Positions 34,931-43,436 of a stretch of DNA of 64,000 bases are shown here, in pieces. A program made the translations under genes and the position numbers. Location: positions 11,933 through 75,932 of the forward strand of contig JAFGND010000035.1 of NCBI GenBank assembly GCA_016927185.1. The letters run 5' to 3'. The notes under the pieces are model-generated. The model made no database searches. It saw only the letters and a list, made by a program, of their open reading frames with translations, and had not been told where the DNA came from. Positions within the stretch are counted from its first letter, which is position 1, and each line of letters opens with the position of its first letter. This stretch comes from Candidatus Coatesiibacteriota bacterium. GTDB taxonomy: Bacteria > JAFGND01.

Positions 34931-34968
34931 TTGACTATATTTGCTAAAATAGAAAACTGTTTACAGTT
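34931..34968 (+). promoter_or_regulatory. Possible promoter and operator of the ABC/OmpA/UbiA/radical SAM operon
   Basis: TTGACT at 34931-34936 is followed by the inverted repeat AACTGT-TT-ACAGTT at 34955-34968, about 40 bases before the first ATG of the operon. The repeat would suit a dimeric repressor. No regulator gene is adjacent. Confidence 0.35.
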
Positions 34969-35007
34969 AGTTGATTTATTACAAACAATATAATAAGAGA
35001 GGGATTT

Positions 35008-36735
35008 ATGGATGACCAGAAACCTGTGAAAATGACAACAGCAGGAAAAATAATTATTCTTTTTGTAATTGTTGCTATTGTTCTTGTTGGATTATATCTT
35101 GCCAGGAATATCATTTTCCCGAAATCATCACAAACATTATCTAAAGTGGATATGGACAAGTTCAAGAAAATGGAAGTTGAAAAGGTAAGTCCTCAAGGAA
35201 TAACTACTGTTTCAGAATATAGTTATGTTCCAAGTTCAATCTTACCTCCTGTCAAGGGAACATCCAATTATAAATGGGACTCCAAGGAAAAAATAGTCAA
35301 ATTCCCGATAAATGTCTGGATCGGCTGGCTTCCAATTGTTGCGGCTAATCATGGTTTCAAGGCAAACAAAGAATCGATTTTTTATCAGAAATATGGCTTC
35401 CAGGTTGAATTAACACTGATAGACAATCCCATTACCGCAAGGGATGCATTTGCAAGTGGTGAGACACATGTTTTATGGGGAACTCTTGATATGATGGTTT
35501 TATTTACGCCAGAACTCATGAAAGATTCTAGAACTGCCCCTAGAATATTTCAGCAAATAGACTGGTCTAATGGTGGAGATGGAATAGTATCAAGGGAAAC
35601 CATAACCAGCATTAACGACTTGAAAGGAAGAACAATTGTTTTAGCCCAGAATTCTCCTTCAGAATATTTCTTATATAATTTATTGATATTTAGTGGTATC
35701 CAGCCTTCTGCGATCAAACCCAAGTATACTACTGACGCTTTCCAGGCAGCAACAGCTTTTGTTGCAGAACCTAGTATTGATGCATGTGTATCATGGGCTC
35801 CAGATATATATAATATAGAAAAGAAGGTTAAGGGGACAAAGATATTAACAACAACCTCTCAAGCAAACAGAGTAATTGCAGATGTATGGGCAATGAGGGC
35901 AGATTTTGCAAGAGATCATCCTGAAGTGGCTAAAGGATTGGTTGCTGGTATATTCTATGCAATGGATCAACTGAAAGATCCTGTTTTCCTGGATAAGGCA
36001 ATGAAATGGATGGCTACAGGATATAAAATGAAACCTGAAGAAATCAAAGGAATGCTCAATGATGCTCATTCCACTAACTTTGCCGAGAACAAGGATTTCT
36101 TCTTGAACAGAAATAATCCAACAAATTTTGAAAACACATGGAACAATATAACATTGGTGTACAAGGAATTGAACAGGATTAAAGGGGATGTTACATTTGA
36201 CAAGGTCATGGATTTCTCCATAATTCAACAGCTTGACAAAGATGGAATATTTAAGCACCAGAAAGACGAATATGTTACCAAACATGTATCAACATCTTAC
36301 AGCAAACTCCAGGCAGAAAAACCTCTTCTCGTTCAGACAATAAGAATAAGCTTTTATCCTAATTCAGCAAATATTCATGAACCTCAGCATGATGAATTCG
36401 GCAAGCCTGTTGCTGATACAAAGTATGATCCTGAGGCTGATAAGATAATAGAGACAGTAGGAAGACTTGCAAAGCAATATGACAGAGCTACAATACTTAT
36501 TACTGGGCATACTGATAGTTCAATGAAGGGAACAGTCAATCCTATACTTGTACAGAAGTTGTCAGATGACAGAGCTAAAGCAGTAAAAGAAGCTCTCATA
36601 AAGAAATACAAATTTCCACCTGAGAAATTTGTTACAAAAGGATTGGGTTGGGATCAACCTTCCAATCCTAATGATCCTCTTAATCAACCATTAAACAGAA
36701 GAGTAGAAATCTCAGTTTATCCAGCTGAACAATAA
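35008..36735 (+). CDS. Membrane-anchored ABC substrate-binding protein fused to OmpA peptidoglycan-binding domain
   Basis: 575 residues. One transmembrane helix near residues 13-33 (IIILFVIVAIVLVGLYLA) anchors it with the rest in the periplasm. Residues about 95-400 form an SsuA/TauA/NMT1-like binding protein (VWIGWLPIVAANHGFKANKE, WGTLDMMVLF, INDLKGRTIVLAQNSPSEYF). Residues about 442-575 are an OmpA-like domain (IRISFYPNSANI, ILITGHTDSSM, LSDDRAKAVKEALIKKYKF, NRRVEISVYP). The protein would tie an importer to the cell wall. Its stop overlaps the permease ATG by one base. Substrate unknown; nitrate, sulfonate or thiamine-precursor-like ligands are family precedents only. Confidence 0.88.
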   Translation: MDDQKPVKMTTAGKIIILFVIVAIVLVGLYLARNIIFPKSSQTLSKVDMDKFKKMEVEKVSPQGITTVSEYSYVPSSILPPVKGTSNYKWDSKEKIVKFPINVWIGWLPIVAANHGFKANKESIFYQKYGFQVELTLIDNPITARDAFASGETHVLWGTLDMMVLFTPELMKDSRTAPRIFQQIDWSNGGDGIVSRETITSINDLKGRTIVLAQNSPSEYFLYNLLIFSGIQPSAIKPKYTTDAFQAATAFVAEPSIDACVSWAPDIYNIEKKVKGTKILTTTSQANRVIADVWAMRADFARDHPEVAKGLVAGIFYAMDQLKDPVFLDKAMKWMATGYKMKPEEIKGMLNDAHSTNFAENKDFFLNRNNPTNFENTWNNITLVYKELNRIKGDVTFDKVMDFSIIQQLDKDGIFKHQKDEYVTKHVSTSYSKLQAEKPLLVQTIRISFYPNSANIHEPQHDEFGKPVADTKYDPEADKIIETVGRLAKQYDRATILITGHTDSSMKGTVNPILVQKLSDDRAKAVKEALIKKYKFPPEKFVTKGLGWDQPSNPNDPLNQPLNRRVEISVYPAEQ

Positions 36736-37532
36736 TGGCATATATTACGGGAAATAGAACTTACTGGGAGCGTTTCCTATGGGGAATGCTCCCTTTTATT
36801 ATAGTACTGATTGTATGGTTTATTTTAACGCTAGGTAAGAATCCTGAAGACAGAATATTAAGCCCGATTATTCTTCCAAGTCCACAAGAAGTTGTAAGGA
36901 GCATACCTAGTTTGTGGTTTGACCGTGAACTTACAAGAAATGCAATATGGAGTCTCCAGCGAGTCTTTTTTGGTTTTATTTTTGCTGCTATAATTGCAAT
37001 TCCATTAGGATTGACAATGGCAGCATTTGGACAGATAAGGGCATTAGGAGAGCCTTTGATTGCAGTCACTTCATATCTCCCTATTGCTGCATTAGTACCA
37101 TTAACTATGAGCTGGTTTGGAATGGATGAAACTCAGAAAATCGCATTCCTGGCTCTTGCAACTTTTATCTATTTAGCTCCACTTTCTTTTACTTCAGCAA
37201 TGAAAGTGGATCAGGTTTATGTAAACACAGCTTATACTTTGGGAGCTAATAGATGGCAGGTTTTGTATAAAGTTTTATTCATGATTGCAGCAGGAGATCT
37301 TTTCGATAATCTCAGAATGGCATTTGGAGTTGGCTGGACATACATAATTTTAGCTGAAATGGTTAATCTTGGTAATGGACTGGGAAGTTTGATATTGATT
37401 AGTGAAAGAAGAGGTCCAAGAGAGCATATTTATCTTGTATTGCTTAGTATAATTTTAATTGCATTTATAATTGATTATATCTGGAAAATGATAGGTAATG
37501 TTATCTTCCCCTACAGAAATCTAAAAAAATGA
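36735..37532 (+). CDS. ABC transporter permease (SsuC/TauC type)
   Basis: Inner-membrane permease, 265 residues, about six helices. The BPD_transp_1 core shows the EAA loop region TAYTLGANRWQVLYKVLF, preceded by GLTMAAFGQIRALGEPLI and YLPIAALVPLTMSWFGM, as in nitrate/sulfonate/taurine permeases. It should form a homodimer with the adjacent ATPase. It overlaps the binding-protein gene by 1 base and the ATPase gene by 4 (ATGA), so the transporter is made as a unit. Confidence 0.93.
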   Translation: MAYITGNRTYWERFLWGMLPFIIVLIVWFILTLGKNPEDRILSPIILPSPQEVVRSIPSLWFDRELTRNAIWSLQRVFFGFIFAAIIAIPLGLTMAAFGQIRALGEPLIAVTSYLPIAALVPLTMSWFGMDETQKIAFLALATFIYLAPLSFTSAMKVDQVYVNTAYTLGANRWQVLYKVLFMIAAGDLFDNLRMAFGVGWTYIILAEMVNLGNGLGSLILISERRGPREHIYLVLLSIILIAFIIDYIWKMIGNVIFPYRNLKK

Positions 37533-38611
37533 TTATGAATGAAATAGAGAAGAAAGCTAATGAGCTTATGAAAAATGATACTCTCTTCAGGGAAGCAATT
37601 ATCAAAATAGGAGATTCAAAAACCAGAGCAAAAGGTCAATCAGATCTTAATGCATGGATAGATCAAACCAGGAATGTAAAAGATGCTGTAGAAATATCAG
37701 ATTGGCTTTTCCCTGATAATTATAGAATATTAATAGATAATTATATGAATAAAACAGAAAACAGGGAATGCATACAATCAACCTCAGAAATCGATGAAAA
37801 ACCTCTTTCAATATGTATGGAAGCCAGGAATCTGGGAATGACTTTCGGGATTGGCACAAAGAAGGAATTCCGGGCTTTATATGATGTTAGCTTTGCTATA
37901 ACTGATGTTCCTGACATTGGAGAATTAATATCTATAGTAGGACCTTCAGGATGTGGAAAATCAACATTACTAAATATTATTGCTGGTTTTGATGGGTATG
38001 TTCCACCAACTGAAGGAGAGCTGACAATACAGGGGAAATCAATAAAAGGTCCGGGTAAGGAAAGAGGAATGATTTTTCAGAAGTATTCATCTTTTCCCCA
38101 TCTTAATGTTGAACAGAATTTATTGTTTGGATTTGAGGTTAATGAGGATTTCAGGAATATCTCCAAAATGGAGAAAAATGAATTAGTTAAAGAATGGTTG
38201 AATAAAGTTGGGCTTTTTGAACACAGATTCAAATATCCTTCACAACTTTCAGGAGGTCAACAGCAAAGAGTTGCAATTGCAAGGACTTTAATCCTTAAGC
38301 CAAGATTCATCTTGATGGATGAACCATTTAGTGCTCTTGATGAGCCAACGAGACTTGAAATGCAGGAATTGCTTGTTAATCTTTATTTTGAAATTCAACC
38401 TACAATACTTCTAGTAACACATAGTATAACCGAGGCAGTTTACTTATCTGATAGAGTTTGGTTGATGGGGGGAAAACCTGGAACCATAAAAAGTGTCTTC
38501 AATGATATTATACCGCCTGTCAAGGGAATCAAACCAATTGTAGTACAGGAAGAAGCAAAATTCAAGGATTCGGTCAAGAAAGTGATGGAAGAATTCAGGA
38601 AAATTGAATAA
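37529..38611 (+). CDS. ABC transporter ATP-binding protein with N-terminal extension
   Basis: 360 residues. The ATPase core (from about residue 98) has Walker A VGPSGCGKSTLLN, Q-loop MIFQKYSSFPHLNV, signature QLSGGQQQRVAIART, Walker B FILMDEPFSALD and switch histidine VTHSITEA, as in SsuB/NrtD-type proteins. The first ~95 residues (for example NELMKNDTLFREAIIKIGDS and QSDLNAWIDQ) have no counterpart I recognise in that family and are predicted helical; a regulatory role is likely. Overlaps the permease gene by 4 bases. Confidence 0.92.
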   Translation: MIMNEIEKKANELMKNDTLFREAIIKIGDSKTRAKGQSDLNAWIDQTRNVKDAVEISDWLFPDNYRILIDNYMNKTENRECIQSTSEIDEKPLSICMEARNLGMTFGIGTKKEFRALYDVSFAITDVPDIGELISIVGPSGCGKSTLLNIIAGFDGYVPPTEGELTIQGKSIKGPGKERGMIFQKYSSFPHLNVEQNLLFGFEVNEDFRNISKMEKNELVKEWLNKVGLFEHRFKYPSQLSGGQQQRVAIARTLILKPRFILMDEPFSALDEPTRLEMQELLVNLYFEIQPTILLVTHSITEAVYLSDRVWLMGGKPGTIKSVFNDIIPPVKGIKPIVVQEEAKFKDSVKKVMEEFRKIE

Positions 38612-38613
38612 AA

Positions 38614-39498
38614 ATGGGATTTAAGAAATATTTCAAGGCAGCATTTAGTGGCTGGTTACCTCTTCCAGGATTAGGATTATTTCCAGTAAACTGGGTGTTA
38701 CTAACAATTGTTATGCTTCTGACAATAATTGGTTTTTTTGCTGGAGGTCCTCTTGCGGGTTTGGGAATTTTTCTGGTGGCATCAGGTATTGATATAGGTT
38801 TAGTCCTTGCTTTAACATTTAGCAGCGGTTTTCAAAGGTTTATTGATAATATGGAACTTATATCAAGTGAAGAGGAAGAAGAAAAACATGGCAAGCAAAA
38901 ACTTGATATGATGTTAAGAGATCTTGATGATTATTCCAAAGTCAAATTCCTTGCCTTGAAAAATAAAATAGATGAAGTGGTAAGACTTTTCAATCAGCTT
39001 CATCCTGAAGCTCAGGACCTTGAATTATCAAAGGTAAGAGGTTTGAATACACTTCTTAATACTTATTATCAACTTCTGTTTTCAAGGCAGTTAATAAATA
39101 ACAATATAAAACCAAAGGAAGAAGAAGATTTGAATTCACAGATAGAAGCTCTGGAAAGAAGAAACTTGAAAGAAAAATCTGAGAGAGTGAAAAAGAGTTT
39201 TCAGGGAAGACTTGAAATACTAAGAAAGAGAGCAGAAAAGATATCTCAGTTGAATGAAGTAGCAAGGCTTGTAGAAAGTGAATTAAACAGGATTCTTGAT
39301 CAAATTGAACTAATAAAAGCAGATGCATTAACTGCAAAAGACCCTGATACTTTTTCTCAAAGACTAGATGCTGTTTCTGCTGAATTCGAGACAAACTCTG
39401 AATGGGCTAAACAGCAATACCAGCTGCTTGATGATTTGAGTTCTCTGAACCTCCAATCCAATGATATTATAGGGATTGAGAAAAAGCAAAAAGAATGA
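38614..39498 (+). CDS. Membrane protein with long coiled coil, ABC-operon associated
   Basis: I do not recognise a family. Residues about 25-75 hold two hydrophobic helices (NWVLLTIVMLLTIIGFFAGG, GLGIFLVASGIDIGLVLALTF); the remaining ~215 residues are acidic/basic helical and heptad-rich (EALERRNLKEKSERVKKSF), a cytoplasmic coiled coil by the positive-inside rule. It starts 2 bases after the ATPase stop codon and overlaps UbiA by 4 bases. Conserved position inside a transporter operon suggests a structural or regulatory subunit. Confidence 0.75.
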   Translation: MGFKKYFKAAFSGWLPLPGLGLFPVNWVLLTIVMLLTIIGFFAGGPLAGLGIFLVASGIDIGLVLALTFSSGFQRFIDNMELISSEEEEEKHGKQKLDMMLRDLDDYSKVKFLALKNKIDEVVRLFNQLHPEAQDLELSKVRGLNTLLNTYYQLLFSRQLINNNIKPKEEEDLNSQIEALERRNLKEKSERVKKSFQGRLEILRKRAEKISQLNEVARLVESELNRILDQIELIKADALTAKDPDTFSQRLDAVSAEFETNSEWAKQQYQLLDDLSSLNLQSNDIIGIEKKQKE

Positions 39499-40385
39499 TT
39501 TCAAAATTCCTGATTTATTTTAGAGCAATAAGAGGATTGGAACTTTTCTTGATGCTTGGATCTCCTGTTTTAGGATTGCTTTTTGCCAGGCAATCTGAGG
39601 GACACAAACATTTTCATATTCTTCATTACTTGATTTTTCTGGTCTCAACTTATTGCCTTGCAGGGCATGTTTATGCATATAATAGCTGGGCAGGTTTGAA
39701 AGCTGACTTGAAGGATAGAAGCAAAGAGAAGTTCCCCCTTATGGAAGGCAAAATATCTATAAAGGAGATGTATACTCTATCTTTCATATTACTTCTCACA
39801 GCTTTATTAGGTTACTTTGTATTAAACAAGCATCTTGTTATAGTATCCCTCATAAATGCATTATTATGGGTTTTGTATTGTGATCCTCGTATTTTGTTTA
39901 AGTCAAAACCTATTTTAGGTTCATTAATTCACTTTTTTGCAGGCATATTAAATTTCCTGCTTGGATATCTTTTCATTAAAAATCTTGATATGAATGGAAT
40001 TTTGTTAGGATTATACTTTACCATAATTTTCGTTGGAGGTCATCTAAACCATGAAATTAGAGATTATGAAGCAGATAAAATAAACAATTATAAAACCAAT
40101 GCAATATGCTGGGGGAAAAAGCTGATTTTTATTATGTCTTTTTCACTCTTTTCCTATTCAAATATTCATCTCATTTTGTTAGCAAAAAACAAAATTGTTG
40201 ACATTAATATCATTGTCCCTTTGTTAATTTTATATCCTTTATATATATATTTCTCATATATAACTATGCGAGAAGGGTTAAAATTCCAGGAAATGGATAA
40301 TTTCAGGAATAGATATAGAATATTATATGCATTATATGGAATTTACATGGCAGTTTATTTATTATATAAACAAGTAATAATATGA
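39495..40385 (+). CDS. UbiA-family prenyltransferase
   Basis: 296 residues, about eight membrane helices. The two aspartate motifs of the family are seen in variant form: NSWAGLKADLKDR after helix 2 and NHEIRDYEADK after the central helices, which bind prenyl diphosphate through Mg2+. The acceptor is unknown; quinone, tetraterpenoid-like or lipid acceptors all occur in this family. It overlaps both neighbours by 4 bases, tying it to the ABC operon upstream and the radical SAM gene downstream. Confidence 0.85.
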   Translation: MISKFLIYFRAIRGLELFLMLGSPVLGLLFARQSEGHKHFHILHYLIFLVSTYCLAGHVYAYNSWAGLKADLKDRSKEKFPLMEGKISIKEMYTLSFILLLTALLGYFVLNKHLVIVSLINALLWVLYCDPRILFKSKPILGSLIHFFAGILNFLLGYLFIKNLDMNGILLGLYFTIIFVGGHLNHEIRDYEADKINNYKTNAICWGKKLIFIMSFSLFSYSNIHLILLAKNKIVDINIIVPLLILYPLYIYFSYITMREGLKFQEMDNFRNRYRILYALYGIYMAVYLLYKQVII

Positions 40386-41362
40386 ACTACTTCTCTGCAT
40401 TGCATAATTTATTTATTAAAAGAAACCCAATCTTGATATATCATAAACCAACTCTTTCATGTAATTGCAAATGTGAAACCTGTGATACTTGGAGCCTGGA
40501 TGATGAGAATATAATGTCACTAGAAATGATTTTCAGGTTGCTGGAAGATGCAAGGAGATCTGGAATACAGAATTATACCGCCTGGGGGGGAGAACCTTTA
40601 TTATACAGTGATCTGGACAAAATATTCTATCATACCAAAAAAATGGGAATGAAGAATTCGATTTGCACAAATGCCTACTTGCTTAAAGAAAAAACAAAGG
40701 AAATTGCTCCAAATCTGGATTTAGCTCTAATATCAATAGATGCAATAGGTGAGGATCATGATAGAATAAGGGGAGTGGAAGGATTATATAAAAAAATACT
40801 TGAAGGACTGGAGGAGCTGAGAAAGTATAGCAAAGTAAGGATTAATATCTGGACAACAATCAATCCTGTAAGCAGATATCAAATTGAAGAAATCTTGAAA
40901 GTTGCAGAATTCTACAAAGTAATAGTAGAGTTTTTCCCTATTGCTCCAATAGAAGGTTATAATGATAAGATGATACTAAAAAAAGAAGAATTGATAGATG
41001 TTTTCAAGGAAATCAAGAGCTTGAAGAATAAGGATTATCCTGTTGGAAATACTAATTACTACCTGGATTTGGTTATAAACCAGAAACCTTTCAAATGCAA
41101 TTTCCCTCTCATAAGTTTGTTCGTAAATCCTGATGGTACTATTTATACTTGTGAAGAAGGTGGAGCAAGGATAATAAAGAAGTGGGGCAAGTATCCTGAA
41201 CTTACTTTAGCAAAGCTCTTATCAAGTAATGAATATCATGAAACTGTTAAAAAAATGGAGAATTGCAATAAATGCTTCTTACCTTGCGTAGGAGAAACAT
41301 CAGGATTCCTCCCCTTGCAAATAATCAGGAAAAAGATTTCCATATTGAATTTATCAAGCTAA
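40382..41362 (+). CDS. Radical SAM enzyme
   Basis: 326 residues. The cluster motif is SCNCKCETCDTW, in CxxxCxxC form. The SAM-binding GGE appears as AWGGEPLLYSD. The C-terminal part has cysteines in IYTCEEGGAR and CNKCFLPCVGE, which may bind an auxiliary cluster as in SPASM/twitch proteins. No Cys-rich peptide substrate gene is seen nearby. Its ATG overlaps the UbiA stop by 4 bases, so it may modify the same prenylated lipid or quinone. Last gene of the operon. Confidence 0.87.
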   Translation: MNYFSALHNLFIKRNPILIYHKPTLSCNCKCETCDTWSLDDENIMSLEMIFRLLEDARRSGIQNYTAWGGEPLLYSDLDKIFYHTKKMGMKNSICTNAYLLKEKTKEIAPNLDLALISIDAIGEDHDRIRGVEGLYKKILEGLEELRKYSKVRINIWTTINPVSRYQIEEILKVAEFYKVIVEFFPIAPIEGYNDKMILKKEELIDVFKEIKSLKNKDYPVGNTNYYLDLVINQKPFKCNFPLISLFVNPDGTIYTCEEGGARIIKKWGKYPELTLAKLLSSNEYHETVKKMENCNKCFLPCVGETSGFLPLQIIRKKISILNLSS

Positions 41363-41404
41363 AATAATCTGATAAAGCAATACATTTTAGTTCATATTTT
41401 CTGA

Positions 41405-41410
41405 TTGACA
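41405..41410 (+). promoter_or_regulatory. Possible -35-like TTGACA box upstream of the papain-like gene
   Basis: TTGACA 50 bases before ATG 41461; TATCAA follows at 14 bases. AGGAGG is placed well at 41451-41456. Confidence 0.3.
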
Positions 41411-41460
41411 AGAAAAATTCAATCTATCAAATAAGTTTATAGTTATATTAGGAGGTAATA

Positions 41461-43314
41461 ATGAAAAGAGTAATATCAACTAGTCTTTTCTTTTTGTTCT
41501 TCTTATTTTTGATTGATTTGAAATTATTATCAGCGATAGATTGGGAACTTTACAAGACAAGAATTGATATCAAGAAAAACAATAAAAAATGGACTGCATG
41601 TGAAACAAGTATTTCAAGATTGCCAGAAGAAATCAGGGAATATTGTCTTGGGGGGATAAAAAGAAGTCCAATTGATTTGACAGATGGCAATGAATTTAAA
41701 AGTTCCGGGAAATTTCCTGAAAAATTTGACTGGAGAAATGTAAATGGAAGGAACTTTACTACTCCAATAAAGGATCAGAAAAATTGTAAAGCTGACTGGG
41801 CATTTGCAACATTTGCTGCTGTTGAAACTCAGATAAAAATATTCCTTGATCAAGACTTGATAATGCCTGATTTATCTGAGCAATACGTTGTTTCAACTAC
41901 TTTTACTAAAGGAGATTGCTCTGGTTGTGGATTTTATGAACTAGCTGAATGGATGAAAACAAATGGTGTTGTCTGGGAATCATGTTTTCCATACGAAGCA
42001 AGAAATGCCAACTGAAGTGAGAGATGCACTGACTGGGCTTACTGTCAGCAGACCATTTCACAGTTAACAAGAGTTCCTTCAGCAAATAACAATTTTGATT
42101 TAATGAAGGAAGCAATTGCAACAAAGGGTCCTGTTTTTGCTATGATGAAGTTTTTTAATGATTTCCAGTATTACAAAGGTGGAATATATGAATGTAATGA
42201 GAATTCTGGATACTTAGGTTTGATATCTGTTTGTTTAATAGGTTATGACAATTATAGTAATTGCTGGATAGGGAAAAACAGCTGGGGAACTGAATGGGGT
42301 GAAAAGGGCTATTTCAGATGTAGAATAGGAGGAGCCGATAGTTTAGGTAATTTAGGTCAAACATTTGTAGAAATAGCGGATGTAACAAATCATTTATGGT
42401 ATATGACACCACTACCAGCAAGGTATTATGTTTCAGGTAAAAAAACCAATATTGAATGGCATAGTCTTGGTGTAAACAAGATCAATATCTACCTGTCAAC
42501 TGATGGAGGCACTTCTTCTTCATGGACTGAAATCGTAAAAGACATGGATGCATCAAGTCAGACATATGAATGGATAATACCTGAAGTTGAATCCTCACAA
42601 TGCAAGATAAAAATTATTGATAGTGAACATACAAGGGAAGGTTCTAAATGTTCAATCGGGGCAGCTAAAACTGATGGAGTATTTGGAATAGGAAAAGAAA
42701 GATCTGTAAGATTGATTTATCCAAAAGGAGGAGAGACTTTTTATAATTCTCACAGATATTATATATATTGGGATTGTACCAAAAATGTTAGCAAGGTGAA
42801 TATATATGGATCAACTGATGATGGTTCAACATGGCTTGAAGAAAAAGTCATAAGTAATGGAGAGGCACAAAAAAAATCCTTCTTATGGACTGTGGATACA
42901 AGGAAATTTCCTCCCACAACAAAAGGGAGAATGAAGATTACTGATACAGAATATGAGATTGATGTAAATGATATTAATGATGATATATTTACTGTTTCAG
43001 ATGAAATAATTGGATTCAACGATACAAAGCATAATAAGCATTTACCTGAAGAGCTTTCTTTGACAGCAGATCCAAATCCATGCAGAAACAGGTTATTGAA
43101 TATAAGATTTTCTCTTCCTAAGAATACTTGCATAAGCATTAAAATAATTAATCTGATTGGAAAAACTGTCACAATAATTTTGGATAAAGAGAATTATGGA
43201 AAAGGGAATTATATAATCCACTGGCTTCCAATCAATCTAGCATCTGGTATTTATTTCATAGAGATGAAATCAGAACAAAGAATATTGAATAAAAGTTTCT
43301 TGTTTGTAAAATAG
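41461..43314 (+). pseudogene. Papain-like (C1) secreted protein interrupted by in-frame TGA, catalytic residues missing
   Basis: Signal peptide, then a C1-type domain: FDWRNVNGRNFTTPIKDQKNC, DWAFATFAAVETQI, LSEQYVVSTT and GKNSWGTEWGEKGYFRC. TGA at 42013-42015 splits an otherwise open frame, exactly where relatives have a conserved cysteine after PYEAR. Independently, the catalytic Cys (CGSCWAF in papain) is Asp in CKADWAFA, and the His before the VGYD-like IGYDN is absent, so it could not act as a protease. After the domain come Ig-like segments and a Por/type IX-like tail (LTADPNPCRNRL ... LASGIYFIEMKS). Excellent AGGAGG. A recent nonsense mutation is likeliest; selenocysteine is a remote alternative. 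Confidence 0.75.
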
Positions 43315-43326
43315 AATTAAAGATAT

Positions 43327-43347
43327 AATCAATAGATATTGATTTTT
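43327..43347 (+). terminator. Candidate AT-rich terminator
   Basis: AATCAAT-AGAT-ATTGATT stem-loop followed by TTT, 12 bases after the papain-like gene. The stem is nearly all A-T, so strength is doubtful. Confidence 0.4.
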
Positions 43348-43369
43348 CAAATAAAAAATCGTTTATAAC

Positions 43370-43375
43370 TTGACA
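43370..43375 (+). promoter_or_regulatory. Possible -35-like TTGACA box before the PEGA gene
   Basis: AACTTGACA 61 bases upstream of ATG 43437; TATTCA follows at 15 bases. Confidence 0.3.
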
Positions 43376-43436
43376 AAGAAACTAAAGAAATATTCATTGC
43401 ACTTAAATCTAGTAAGGGTTTGTCAAGGAGGGATAA

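Noticed and set aside
42013-42015. Genome-wide reassignment of TGA to an amino acid
   Set aside because: Many genes in the window (for example rtcB, the histidine kinase, folD) end normally at TGA.
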